Positions 18,336-27,417 of a stretch of 64,000 nt of DNA are shown here, in pieces. Under the pieces are notes generated by a model that saw only the letters and a program-made list of their open reading frames with translations, was not told where the DNA came from and did not search any database. Location: the NCBI GenBank assembly GCA_024683935.1, contig JAIKXV010000025.1, forward strand, positions 36,059 through 100,058, given 5' to 3'. The position numbers and the translations under genes were made by a program. Every line of letters begins with the position of its first letter. Position 1 is the stretch's first letter. The DNA is from Lachnospiraceae bacterium. Lineage in GTDB: Bacteria > Bacillota_A > Clostridia > Lachnospirales > Lachnospiraceae.

Positions 18336-18995
18336 GTGTCAACCCAGGAAATGATGATGATAGCCGAGGGAATACTCGACACCCTCTATATGACCATAGT
18401 ATCCACGCTTTTCGGATACGTGATAGGACTTCCATGGGGAATAATCCTTACTGTTACAGGGAAGGACGGCATACGCCCCAATAAAGCGGTATATCAGGTG
18501 CTGGACACGATAACGAATATCATGCGGTCCATCCCCTTCCTGATACTGTTGATACTGGTGCTTCCCATAACCCTTTTTATCGTGGGAAAAACCTATGGTT
18601 CCACGGCAACGATAGTGCCCCTTGTGATATCTGCATCGCCCCTTATTGCACGTATGGTGGAATCCTCCTTAAATGAGGTGGATAAGGGAGTGATAGAGGC
18701 TGCCCAGTCCATGGGAGCTGACAATAAGCAGATAGTATGGAGGGTGCTTCTCGGTGAGGCAAAGATTTCCCTGATATCGGGCGCCACCATTACCACGGGA
18801 ACCATCCTCGGATATTCCGCGATGGCCGGAACCGTAGGCGGAGGAGGTCTGGGAGACATTGCGATCCGTTACGGTTATTACCGTTATCAGGCGAATATCC
18901 TGTGGGTTACGGTCATACTTTTGGTGTTATTAGTGCAGATATTCCAGTTTATAGGGAATCTGATCTCTGTGAAGCTGGATAAGAGGAGAATATAA
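18336..18995 (+). CDS. metI: Methionine ABC transporter, permease
   Basis: Forms the membrane channel for methionine. The 219-residue protein has about five transmembrane segments and the EAA loop (VIEAAQSMGADNKQIVWRVL) that contacts the ATPase. It begins with GTG 2 bases after the metN stop; AAGGGGG about 10 bases upstream supports this start. Length is normal for MetI. Confidence 0.93.
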   Translation: MSTQEMMMIAEGILDTLYMTIVSTLFGYVIGLPWGIILTVTGKDGIRPNKAVYQVLDTITNIMRSIPFLILLILVLPITLFIVGKTYGSTATIVPLVISASPLIARMVESSLNEVDKGVIEAAQSMGADNKQIVWRVLLGEAKISLISGATITTGTILGYSAMAGTVGGGGLGDIAIRYGYYRYQANILWVTVILLVLLVQIFQFIGNLISVKLDKRRI

Positions 18996-19001
18996 ATATA
19001 A

Positions 19002-19028
19002 TCATCCTGAGGAAACAAAGGGTCTTAT
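19002..19028 (+). repeat. Family-A interspersed repeat, diverged copy
   Basis: Reads TCATCCTGAGG, then CAAAGGGTCTTAT, between metI and metQ and just upstream of the metQ Shine-Dalgarno (AAAGGAGAGG). Confidence 0.5.
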
Positions 19029-19045
19029 ATTGAAAGGAGAGGATT

Positions 19046-19876
19046 ATGAAAAAGAGAGTATTTTGCGTGTTGCTGACGGTTGTTTTTGCGGCAGGGCTTA
19101 TTGCGGGATGCGGAAAGTCCCAGGCCGGAAACGATAAGATTATCAAGGTGGCGGCGTCCGAGACACCCCACTCAGAGATACTGAATCAGGCGAAGGATAA
19201 ATTAAAAGAGCAGGGCTATGACCTTCAGGTTACTGTGTTTGAAGATTACGTACAGCCCAATAATGTGGTGGAGCAGGGAGAATTCGACGCCAACTACTTC
19301 CAGCACATCAATTACCTGAATTCCTTCAATGAAGAGAACGGCACGAGCCTTGTGGTAGCGGATAACGGAAAGATCCACTATGAGCCCTTCGGTATTTATG
19401 CAGGGACAAAGACCTCCCTTGCCGATCTCGCTGACGGTGACTCCATTGCGATCCCCAACGATACCACCAATGAAGCCAGGGCTCTGCTTCTTCTCGAGCA
19501 GGAAGGCCTTATCAGGCTGGAAGATGGCGCAGGCGTTACGGCTACCGTAAATCAGGTTGCGGAGAACCCGAAGAATCTGGAACTGGTTGAGGTTGAGGCT
19601 GCCCAGGTACCGAAGCAGCTTAAGAGCGTGGCTTTCGGAGTAATCAACGGAAACTACGCCCTGGAAGCCGGACTGAATGTGGGAAAAGATGCTCTGGCCG
19701 TGGAGGCTGCCAGCGGCGAAGCGATCCAGCAGTATGTAAATATCATCGCGGTTAAGAAGGGTAATGAGTCTTCGGAAAAGATAAAGGCTCTGACCTCTGT
19801 TCTGAAATCGGATGCTATAGTATCATATATAAAAGACACATATGAAGGCGCAGTTGTTCCCTATGACGGAGAATAA
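19046..19876 (+). CDS. metQ: Methionine-binding lipoprotein
   Basis: Substrate-binding protein of the MetNIQ importer (NlpA family). The 276-residue precursor has a signal peptide ending in the lipobox LIAGC (Cys near residue 22), so it is anchored to the outer face of the membrane. EDYVQPNNVVEQGEFDANYFQH and the DSIAIPNDTTNEARAL segment are typical of MetQ. AAAGGAGAGG lies about 5 bases before the ATG. It sits 50 bases after metI with a repeat between. Confidence 0.93.
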   Translation: MKKRVFCVLLTVVFAAGLIAGCGKSQAGNDKIIKVAASETPHSEILNQAKDKLKEQGYDLQVTVFEDYVQPNNVVEQGEFDANYFQHINYLNSFNEENGTSLVVADNGKIHYEPFGIYAGTKTSLADLADGDSIAIPNDTTNEARALLLLEQEGLIRLEDGAGVTATVNQVAENPKNLELVEVEAAQVPKQLKSVAFGVINGNYALEAGLNVGKDALAVEAASGEAIQQYVNIIAVKKGNESSEKIKALTSVLKSDAIVSYIKDTYEGAVVPYDGE

Positions 19877-19899
19877 GGATCTTAGGGAGAGGAGAAAAG

Positions 19900-20775
19900 A
19901 TGCAGGAATATAAGCCGGTAAAAAGCGGAAAAGTAAGAGAGATCTACGAGGCAGATGAAAATCTTATCATGGTTGCAACAGACCGTATCTCTGCCTTTGA
20001 CGTAATACTGAAAAATAAGATTCCGGGAAAGGGCATAGTCCTTACCCGCATCTCCGAATTCTGGTTTGATTTCACAAAGGATATACTGCCAAACCACCTG
20101 GTGAGCTCGGATGTGAACGACATGCCGGAATTCTTCAGGACCAAGGAATTCGAAGGCAGATCCATGCTGGTAAAGAAGCTCCGGATGATCCCCATAGAGT
20201 GTATAGTCAGGGGTTATATCACCGGCAGCGGCTGGGAGAGCTATCAGAAGGACGGAAGGATCTGCGGACATACTCTTCCGGAAGGGCTTAAAAACTGCGA
20301 CAAGCTCGCCGAACCCGTCTATACCCCGAGCACAAAGGCTGATATAGGGGATCATGACGAGAATATAAATTTCGAAAAGAGTGCAAGCCTGTTAAACGAG
20401 GAATTCCCCGGAAAGGGAAAGGCTTATGCCGAAAAGATCAGGGACTATTCCCTCGCCCTCTATAAAAAGTGTGCGGAATATGCTCTGAAGCGCGGCATAA
20501 TACTGGCGGATACCAAGTTCGAATTCGGGCTGGATGAGGACGATAATATCGTTCTGGCAGATGAAGTGCTGACCCCGGATTCCAGCAGGTTCTGGCCGGT
20601 GGAGGGATATGAAGCCGGCAGACCCCAGCCTTCCTTTGACAAGCAGTTTGTAAGGGATTATCTGAAAGCAAATCCGGGCTGCGATTATACCCTGCCCCAG
20701 GATGTCATAGATAAGACCATCGAAAAATACAAAGAAGCTTACCGGATGCTTTCCGGTAAGGAAATCGGGTTTTGA
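19900..20775 (+). CDS. purC: Phosphoribosylaminoimidazole-succinocarboxamide synthase
   Basis: Purine synthesis enzyme that joins aspartate to CAIR to make SAICAR, using ATP. The 291-residue protein starts SGKVREIYEADENLIMVATDRISAFD, the family's N-terminal ATP-binding stretch, and has VRGYITGSGWESY and LADTKFEFG. Length fits the longer clostridial form. It stands apart from other pur genes. The stop overlaps the TTG start of the next gene (TTGA), which suggests translational coupling. Confidence 0.95.
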   Translation: MQEYKPVKSGKVREIYEADENLIMVATDRISAFDVILKNKIPGKGIVLTRISEFWFDFTKDILPNHLVSSDVNDMPEFFRTKEFEGRSMLVKKLRMIPIECIVRGYITGSGWESYQKDGRICGHTLPEGLKNCDKLAEPVYTPSTKADIGDHDENINFEKSASLLNEEFPGKGKAYAEKIRDYSLALYKKCAEYALKRGIILADTKFEFGLDEDDNIVLADEVLTPDSSRFWPVEGYEAGRPQPSFDKQFVRDYLKANPGCDYTLPQDVIDKTIEKYKEAYRMLSGKEIGF

Positions 20776-22427
20776 GTTTTTTTAAGGAACTGGAAAACAA
20801 AAGATACGGTGCCGGAATGATCTTCCTAGTGGGATTTATTACCGGTGCCATTCTTTTTGTGCTGACATACGGCGTAAGGATCCTGGATGTCACATATGAC
20901 AGCTGGATATTCAGGGTAAGCGACGTGGACATACACCAGCACTATATCGGCTGGTGCCATTTCAGGGAAGCACCCTGGACCTTCCCGCTGGGACTAATGG
21001 ACAGTCTGTCCTGGCCGAAAAAGATGTCTGTCCTCTGGACGGATTCCATCCCCCTTCTCGCCATCATTTTCAAGGCCTTCAAATTTATTCTGCCGGAGAC
21101 CTTCCAGTATTTCGGGATCTACGGGCTTTTTTCCTTTGCGATGACAGGCGGGACGGCGGCTCTTCTGATATATAAACTGAGCGGCAGCGGGACGGCAGCG
21201 CTTCTCTCTGCGCCCCTTGTGGCTGAGAGCTTCATCATGCTGCAGAGGATGTTCTACCATACCTCCCTGACAGCCCACTATCTGATCATCATCCCCATGC
21301 TTTTTTATCTTTATGACGGCTATAAATGGTCTGTTGTGAAAAAATGCTGTGTCTGGGGAATATATTTTTTCATTGCGGTAATGATACATCCCTATCTGTG
21401 GGCAATGGGTGCGGTCATTGCGGCATTTTCCTTTATCGAAGAGATCCTGCGGATCAAAACCCTGGTGCCGGCCCTTGCAACCGCTGCGGTTTCGGGAGCC
21501 CTTACCTTTGCGGGTCTCTATATCACGGGGGCTTTTTACGGGAATGTGGAGGCGGCTTACAGCTTCGGAGGATATGAAGCCAACCTGAATACCTTTATCA
21601 ATTCCATGGGAAAGGGACGTTTTCTCCCGGAGCTTCCCCTGAAGAATCCGAGCCAGTACGAGGGCTTTGCCTATCTCGGCCTCGGAGGACTTATACTGGT
21701 GATCGCAGCTCTCATCATGTTTATCCGGACCTTCGGACAGAATAAAGGGAAGGACAGGAAGATGCTGATCTTTATTCTCTGCCCGGTCTTTATCATTCTG
21801 TCGGTCATTCCGGAGATCACCTTTAATACCAGGATGTTAATAAAACTGCCGCTCCCCGGAGCGGTAATGCGGATACTCGGGATATTCCGCTCCAACGGCA
21901 GATTTATCTGGCCGGCGGTGATACTGATATATGCAGGCGCAGTGATGCTGATCTGCAGAAGCAAAAAAAAGGTTATGCCTGCCCTTTGTTTAGTGTTATG
22001 CTTAATAGTACAGATCATGGATATGAGTCCGCAGATCTACGCAAAGTATGAGAAATTTACCAAACCCGGAAAACATTGGAATCAGGATCTGTCCAACCCG
22101 GCGCTGGAAGCGCATATGGACCGGTATGACCATATAGTTGTGGTTCCGGATAACAGCCGGATCGTGGAAAGATCGGCCTTTTTCGCGGTAAAGAACGATC
22201 TCACGGTCAACCGCTTTTACTTTGCGAGAGACATAGACGAAGAAACAGAAAAGATGCTGGAGTATTATCATGAACTCTGCCGGGAGGGCAGGGCACCCGA
22301 TGATGTGATCTTTGTCTTTGATGAAGAGACCTATGACCAGTGGAAGGCAGATACGGATCTTCATTTCTATGACCTTACCGGCACCATAATAGGTATCGCA
22401 GAGGAGATAGAGCTGCCCGGGCTCTGA
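20772..22427 (+). CDS. Polytopic membrane protein, DUF6311-like (GT-C type fold possible)
   Basis: A 551-residue protein with about 11 hydrophobic segments and a soluble C-terminal tail of some 110 residues. The first outside loop contains VSDVDIHQHYIGWCHFR and, further on, LWTDSIPLL, reminiscent of acidic loops in GT-C glycosyltransferases and of DUF6311 proteins; the match is from memory and is tentative. The TTG at 20772 overlaps the purC stop and has TAAGGA about 10 bases upstream; an ATG at 20817 is an alternative. A possible role is transfer of lipid-linked sugars to cell-surface polymers. The following lipoprotein gene starts only 12 bases later. Confidence 0.6.
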   Translation: MSFFKELENKRYGAGMIFLVGFITGAILFVLTYGVRILDVTYDSWIFRVSDVDIHQHYIGWCHFREAPWTFPLGLMDSLSWPKKMSVLWTDSIPLLAIIFKAFKFILPETFQYFGIYGLFSFAMTGGTAALLIYKLSGSGTAALLSAPLVAESFIMLQRMFYHTSLTAHYLIIIPMLFYLYDGYKWSVVKKCCVWGIYFFIAVMIHPYLWAMGAVIAAFSFIEEILRIKTLVPALATAAVSGALTFAGLYITGAFYGNVEAAYSFGGYEANLNTFINSMGKGRFLPELPLKNPSQYEGFAYLGLGGLILVIAALIMFIRTFGQNKGKDRKMLIFILCPVFIILSVIPEITFNTRMLIKLPLPGAVMRILGIFRSNGRFIWPAVILIYAGAVMLICRSKKKVMPALCLVLCLIVQIMDMSPQIYAKYEKFTKPGKHWNQDLSNPALEAHMDRYDHIVVVPDNSRIVERSAFFAVKNDLTVNRFYFARDIDEETEKMLEYYHELCREGRAPDDVIFVFDEETYDQWKADTDLHFYDLTGTIIGIAEEIELPGL

Positions 22428-22439
22428 AAACCCTAAGAC

Positions 22440-23318
22440 ATGAAGGATAAGAACGGCATAAAAAAGCATAGGCTCTGCCTCGTACTCTGTTCCGCGGTTC
22501 TGCTGTTAAGCGGCTGTATGGAAGCCGGAGCAGCGGACTGGATAGGTATGAGCATCACGCCGACAGAGAGCTCCGAGGAGCCTGCCACCGAAGAGCCGAA
22601 GGAGGAAACCGTCGGTGAAATGGACGGCGGTGACAAGGAAGTGGAAAATGTGCTTCCCACATACTCCATTGAAGATGAATACGATGATGCAGATGAAGAG
22701 GTCCTGATCGACGAACCCCTCGAAGAGGAAGAAGAGGAGGAAGAGGAAGAGGAAGAAGAAGCCGTCAGCGACAACACCGTCAGTGACAATACCCCGGCAC
22801 CGGAAGAAACTCCGGAGGACGGAGAAAACCATGATGTCACAAAGGGAAAATGGAACGGAAACGACTGGGAGGCAGAAGCTACTATAGGAGAAGACCATAA
22901 AATAAAGGTCACTGTATCCGCAACGAAAGAAGCCATGGTGCAGGAGAAGGTGGCGGAGTACTCCCCTGCCTCAGAGAAGGGCGGAAAGAATATAAATGAT
23001 GCCCGCTTCGCCTACTATACAAAGTATGAGGACGGCGACAGGAGCGCCGCTGCTTCCGATGTGGAGTCCTACGAAGATATCGACGGTATGACGAAAAAGC
23101 AGTTTAATGCCTTCATGAACGTGGCTGACGATATCGGAAAGCTGATAGCCCAGTTTGGCATCACTGCCTATGATTTCAAGCATCCGGCAGAAAATAATGA
23201 CAATGAGATCATTCTGGATCTGTACAGAAAGAATAAGTACCAGTATCTGATGACACTGATCTTTGATGAGGATAATGAGAACAGGCTTCTGGAAATAGAA
23301 TTCTCCCTGGAAGAATAG
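22440..23318 (+). CDS. Glutamate-rich lipoprotein of unknown function
   Basis: A 292-residue protein with a signal peptide and lipobox LLSGC (Cys near residue 26), so it should be membrane-anchored outside the cell. Residues about 38-125 are an acidic linker with 13 consecutive glutamates and the words VSDNTVSDN. The C-terminal 160 residues are a compact soluble region (KGKWNGNDWEAEATIGEDHK onward) that I do not recognise. The VSDN/VSGN words recur in the giant surface protein at 34029. It is 12 bases after the membrane protein gene and probably co-transcribed. No clear Shine-Dalgarno. Confidence 0.7.
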   Translation: MKDKNGIKKHRLCLVLCSAVLLLSGCMEAGAADWIGMSITPTESSEEPATEEPKEETVGEMDGGDKEVENVLPTYSIEDEYDDADEEVLIDEPLEEEEEEEEEEEEEAVSDNTVSDNTPAPEETPEDGENHDVTKGKWNGNDWEAEATIGEDHKIKVTVSATKEAMVQEKVAEYSPASEKGGKNINDARFAYYTKYEDGDRSAAASDVESYEDIDGMTKKQFNAFMNVADDIGKLIAQFGITAYDFKHPAENNDNEIILDLYRKNKYQYLMTLIFDEDNENRLLEIEFSLEE

Positions 23319-23339
23319 CGGGGGGCGATCCGGCGCCTA

Positions 23340-23369
23340 TTGACGATAGTGATGAAAAAATTATATTAT
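23340..23369 (+). promoter_or_regulatory. Predicted promoter of the DUF212 gene
   Basis: TTGACG (23340-23345, 5/6) and TATTAT (23364-23369, 5/6) with an 18-base spacer, about 65 bases before the TTG start at 23434. Confidence 0.55.
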
Positions 23370-23433
23370 GTATACAATTCTGGGGCGTTTCTACGGAAAA
23401 CGAAGGTATGGGTATTAGAGAAGGGAGAGCACA

Positions 23434-23895
23434 TTGACCATCTTTGAGGAGCTGCTTAGAAACAGGATCCTGATCACGGGCGTGGCAGGATGGGCAGTGG
23501 CACAATTATTAAAAGCTATAATATACGCTCTTATCAATAAGAAGATTGACTGGAAACGGCTTACCGGAGACGGGGGAATGCCGAGTTCACATTCTGCAAC
23601 AGTCACCAGCCTTGCAGTAATGACGGGACTGTTATACAGCTTTGATTCTGTCTATTTCGCGATCGCAGCCATACTGGCCATTATCGTCATGCATGACGCC
23701 ATGGGAGTCAGGCTCGAGACCGGAAAGCAGGCTATGGTGATCAATGAAATGTTTGAGCTTTTGGACCGTTTAAGCGAAGAGAGTCTCAGCATGGACGTAA
23801 AGCTGAAGGAACTGGTGGGACACACTCCGATGCAGGTTGTGGCGGGCTGCGTGCTGGGGATAATAGTGGCAGTCTGCTCGTATAACTACTTTTAA
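23434..23895 (+). CDS. Divergent PAP2 family (DUF212) membrane protein
   Basis: A 153-residue membrane protein with the DUF212 pattern GDGGMPSSHSATVTSLAV near residues 46-63 and HDAMGVRLETGKQA near 89-102. This resembles the phosphatase motifs of PAP2 lipid phosphatases but is divergent, and no activity is established that I know of. The TTG start is supported by AAGGGAGAG 7 bases upstream. Predicted three to four membrane segments. Confidence 0.85.
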   Translation: MTIFEELLRNRILITGVAGWAVAQLLKAIIYALINKKIDWKRLTGDGGMPSSHSATVTSLAVMTGLLYSFDSVYFAIAAILAIIVMHDAMGVRLETGKQAMVINEMFELLDRLSEESLSMDVKLKELVGHTPMQVVAGCVLGIIVAVCSYNYF

Positions 23896-23949
23896 TACAT
23901 ATCCTGCCATATCGGTGCAGATCTTACGATCAACTCCGGGGATAAAGGG

Positions 23950-25641
23950 ATGGAGAAGGTAAAGATTGGAAGTATATGGGAAATGATCGGCTGTTTCCTG
24001 ACAGCCCTTCTTCTCGTGTTCCTTTTTTTCGGAGGGATCTCCGCACATACCCATGAAACAGAGATATATGAGATAAAAGAGGGATGGGAAGTAAGGAAGG
24101 GTGAAAAGACCGTCCTGAACATCCCCCTCACGAACATGGGCTCTATTTTCAATGATGTAAAATGGAATGACACCTTTGTCTTAAGCCATAACCTTGATAT
24201 CAAGAGCCGTGATCCCCTGATAATGAGGATATATACCAGACTTTCCGCAATACAGGTACTGGTGGATGGAAAGCTTATATACAGCTACGGCACGGAAAAT
24301 ATAGCAAAGCACAGGATGGTGGGCAGCGGCTATCATTTTATCCTGCTTCCTACCAGCTTTTACGATAAAGAAATGAATATTGTCCTGATGGCCTCGGAGG
24401 ATGCTGCCATTAAGAGCGCACCCGAGATCATCATCACCCCGGCAGACGGAGCTGTCTCGACCTTTTCCTCAGACAGAATGTTCGGTATCTTTTCCGGACT
24501 CTTTATGTTCGTTGCCGGGATTTTCATTATGATATTGTCGATAACGGCGGTTTATATGGACAGGAGATTTTATCCCCTGGCCATTATCGGTCTCTTTTCC
24601 GCTGCTGCCGGCATATGGTGTCTGGCAACGATAAAGGCGCTGCAGCTCTTTTCCGGAGATGTCACGCTTAATTCCATCATGGAATATCTGACAATGTATC
24701 TCCTGCCGGTTCCAGCGCTGTTCCTAAGCCGTCATTTCAGGCAGTCAGCTTCTCCCAGGATTCGCAAGTTCACGTTCTTTATGACTGTTATATCCGGGAT
24801 ATTCTTTATCACGGCGTTCTTCCTTCAGATAAGCGGCATAGCCGAGGTGACAAAGGTAGTGAAGTATTACCATATCCTTCTGGTACCGGTGGTGCTTACC
24901 CTGCTTTTTGCCGGCGGCTCCAAATGGAGAAGAATGAAGGCTGCGGAAAAGATGTACCAGATGGGAATGATACTTATAGTTGCCATGGTCGTTCTGGAGA
25001 TGTCGGTATATTACCTGATCAATCTGGTATATCAGTTGTCAAACCGCATTAATACAGTGATCACCCCGCTTGCCATGATGACGCTTACCGTGGTAATGGT
25101 TATCGGTTTCCTTCTGGAGATATATGACATGCGCTTAAAGGATACCGAGAGAAAGAGGCTGCAGAAGCTGGCCTTCCGCGATCAGATGACAGATCTGATG
25201 AACAGGGGTATGTGTGAGAAACGTTTTGAAGAACTGAAGGAAAGCAAAGAAGTTTTTGTTATGCTGGATATGGATCTGAACGGCTTGAAAATAGTGAATG
25301 ACAAGCACGGGCATCTGATGGGTGACAAGTATATCACTCTGTTTTCCGGCATTATCATCAAGTCCCTGGGAGGAGACCGGAATCTCTACAGAGTGGGAGG
25401 AGATGAATTCCTCTATATAGATACGGGTGTGACCCGTGAAGATATGGAAAAGAAGATAGATTTCATAAAGAAGTTAGAGAAGATAATAGGCAGGGAAGAG
25501 AACATTCCATTTGCCATTGACGCATCCTTTGGAGTTGCCTGGAGTGATGAAGTGCCTTCCGGTGATCCCGAAGATGTATACCGTCTCGCGGACAAGCGCA
25601 TGTATGAGATGAAGAGGAGCATGAAGAAGGAAAGGGCTTAA
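23950..25641 (+). CDS. Membrane-bound diguanylate cyclase (7TM-GGDEF), copy 1
   Basis: Predicted to make cyclic di-GMP from GTP. The 563-residue protein has one N-terminal membrane segment, an outside domain of about 150 residues (IYEIKEGWEVRKGEKT onward, like 7TMR-DISM sensor domains), about seven membrane segments (residues 180-390) and a cytoplasmic GGDEF domain with an intact YRVGGDEFL and MDLNGLKIVNDKHGH. The inhibitory RxxD site usually five residues before GGDEF is absent, so product inhibition by that site is not expected. A paralog follows after 24 bases in the same order of domains. Ligand of the outer domain is unknown. Confidence 0.85.
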   Translation: MEKVKIGSIWEMIGCFLTALLLVFLFFGGISAHTHETEIYEIKEGWEVRKGEKTVLNIPLTNMGSIFNDVKWNDTFVLSHNLDIKSRDPLIMRIYTRLSAIQVLVDGKLIYSYGTENIAKHRMVGSGYHFILLPTSFYDKEMNIVLMASEDAAIKSAPEIIITPADGAVSTFSSDRMFGIFSGLFMFVAGIFIMILSITAVYMDRRFYPLAIIGLFSAAAGIWCLATIKALQLFSGDVTLNSIMEYLTMYLLPVPALFLSRHFRQSASPRIRKFTFFMTVISGIFFITAFFLQISGIAEVTKVVKYYHILLVPVVLTLLFAGGSKWRRMKAAEKMYQMGMILIVAMVVLEMSVYYLINLVYQLSNRINTVITPLAMMTLTVVMVIGFLLEIYDMRLKDTERKRLQKLAFRDQMTDLMNRGMCEKRFEELKESKEVFVMLDMDLNGLKIVNDKHGHLMGDKYITLFSGIIIKSLGGDRNLYRVGGDEFLYIDTGVTREDMEKKIDFIKKLEKIIGREENIPFAIDASFGVAWSDEVPSGDPEDVYRLADKRMYEMKRSMKKERA

Positions 25642-25665
25642 TACAGCTGGTGACCGGATCGAAGT

Positions 25666-27345
25666 ATGGATAAGAAAAAAGACAACAAATTTAAAATGTC
25701 GATATATCTTATTATCATTGTCCTGCTCCTTGCATTGGCAGTGGCCTTTTTTGAGTTCATAAAAAACACCTCCAGAAACCGTATGATGGATTTCAGCGAG
25801 GGCTGGACCGTAAACTTCAGGGGTGTGGAGTATCAGGATGTGGATCTGGATAAATTCCGTTTTCCCGGAGGAGTGAAGAGAGGGGATCTCATTTCGATAA
25901 AAAACCGTCTGCCGGTGAATATGACAAACGGATCGGCCATAGTATTTCCGCTGCAGCTATCCACCATATCCGTTGATGTAAACGGAAAGATAGTATACGG
26001 ATACGGATCCAGAGACTTTGCCGATAACAAGATGGTGGGATCTGCCTTGCATATCGTCCGCCTGCCGGATGACAGCCAGGGAGTTCCGGTTTCCATAGTC
26101 ATAGTGCCGGGGGAGGATAACGCCTTCACTTATCTGTCGAAAATGGTTCTGGATCCTACAAGCTGGGGTTTTGCGGATTATCTGAACAGCAATATCTATC
26201 CCGTGGTGGTATCCATCTCCCTTGTGACGGCGGGAATGATAATCCTTATCATCTCCCTGTTCCTAGCGATAAAGAAACAGGATTGGGTGCGTATCAATCA
26301 GACCGGCATGCTCTTCTTTACGATTGGCTGCTCGAATATCTTTGAGATCCATGCCATACAGATATTCTCCATTGATTACAGATGGAATACCTTTGCGAGA
26401 TATTTCTTCGGGATCTTAAGCATACTGCCGGTCCTTAGGATAATAAGCTCCGCCCATTTAGAAAAGAGATTTAAGGATGTGCTGGTACAGAAAACCATTT
26501 TCTATGTCAATGAATTCCTTATTTTCGGGGCTGCGATACTGGGTATGGTGAATGTGATCCATATCTGCAATACCCGCTATTTCTTTGAGGTGGTGGGTGT
26601 TGTCAGCATGCTGGCGGTAGCTTATATCGAGTGGAAGGACTACAGCATGAAAGAGCTGATCACGGAAGCGAGATTCCAGGAGCATCTGATATGTTTCCTC
26701 TTTATAGCCATAGAGGCGGTAAGATATATATCAAACAGTATTATGAATTTCAGCATACAGGCATTTCAGCATTCCTTCCTTCTATACGGAACGGTCTTTT
26801 TGGTTCTGATGATGATAGGTTCATATATTTACGAGCTGTATGAATCATATATTAAAAAGGCTGAAGAAGAGAGCTTAAAGCATATAGCATATACGGATGG
26901 TCTTACGGGGCTTTTGAACCGGACCTTCTGTAAGGACAGGATGGAAGATCTGGACCGGAACAATAAGAATTATTATATGATCAGCTTTGACGTTGACGGC
27001 CTTAAGAAAATAAATGACACCAAAGGGCATCAGGCCGGAGACAAGCTCCTTACGACCTTTGCGGATATACTCTCCCAGTGCTTCTCCGATGTGGGGAATG
27101 TGATCCGTCCCGGAGGGGATGAATTCCTTGTAATTTCCGATGATGCGGGGAAACAGGAGCTGATCAGCAGGCTTGGCTGGCTTGACCAGCTGGAAAAGAA
27201 TGCGGAAAAGGCTCTGGGCTTTCCTGTCAGAGCTTCATATGGTCTGGCCGGAAGAGAAGAAGTTCTGGGCAATACCACAGAAGAGGTGTATTACCTTGCG
27301 GACCAGCGTATGTATGAGATGAAGACCGCCAACGGGAGACGCTGA
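25666..27345 (+). CDS. Membrane-bound diguanylate cyclase (7TM-GGDEF), copy 2
   Basis: Paralog of the preceding gene with the same architecture over 559 residues: N-terminal membrane segment, outside domain with FSEGWTVNFRGVEY and VYGYGSRDFADNKMVGSA (compare YSYGTENIAKHRMVGSG in copy 1), about seven membrane segments, then GGDEF. The catalytic IRPGGDEFLVIS and FDVDGLKKINDTKGH are intact. No RxxD inhibitory site. Both proteins end LAD[KQ]RMYEMK. The tight spacing implies one operon and an old tandem duplication whose sensor parts have since diverged. Confidence 0.85.
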   Translation: MDKKKDNKFKMSIYLIIIVLLLALAVAFFEFIKNTSRNRMMDFSEGWTVNFRGVEYQDVDLDKFRFPGGVKRGDLISIKNRLPVNMTNGSAIVFPLQLSTISVDVNGKIVYGYGSRDFADNKMVGSALHIVRLPDDSQGVPVSIVIVPGEDNAFTYLSKMVLDPTSWGFADYLNSNIYPVVVSISLVTAGMIILIISLFLAIKKQDWVRINQTGMLFFTIGCSNIFEIHAIQIFSIDYRWNTFARYFFGILSILPVLRIISSAHLEKRFKDVLVQKTIFYVNEFLIFGAAILGMVNVIHICNTRYFFEVVGVVSMLAVAYIEWKDYSMKELITEARFQEHLICFLFIAIEAVRYISNSIMNFSIQAFQHSFLLYGTVFLVLMMIGSYIYELYESYIKKAEEESLKHIAYTDGLTGLLNRTFCKDRMEDLDRNNKNYYMISFDVDGLKKINDTKGHQAGDKLLTTFADILSQCFSDVGNVIRPGGDEFLVISDDAGKQELISRLGWLDQLEKNAEKALGFPVRASYGLAGREEVLGNTTEEVYYLADQRMYEMKTANGRR

Positions 27346-27379
27346 CACAGGTCCGGTACCGTTGGTATTCAAAAATGTA

Positions 27380-27408
27380 TTGATTTAAACACAAAGCTGC
27401 ATTAAAAT
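27380..27408 (+). promoter_or_regulatory. Predicted ispE promoter, near-zero leader
   Basis: TTGATT (27380-27385, 4/6), 17-base spacer, TAAAAT (27403-27408, 5/6). The predicted transcription start near 27415 is about 3 bases before the ATG at 27418, and after the ATG at 27409. Confidence 0.6.
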
Positions 27409-27417
27409 ATGTATACA

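Noticed and set aside
22433..22936. 167-residue minus-strand, serine-rich frame
   Set aside because: It is the antisense of the poly-glutamate tract; the serine run is a direct result of GAA/GAG codons.
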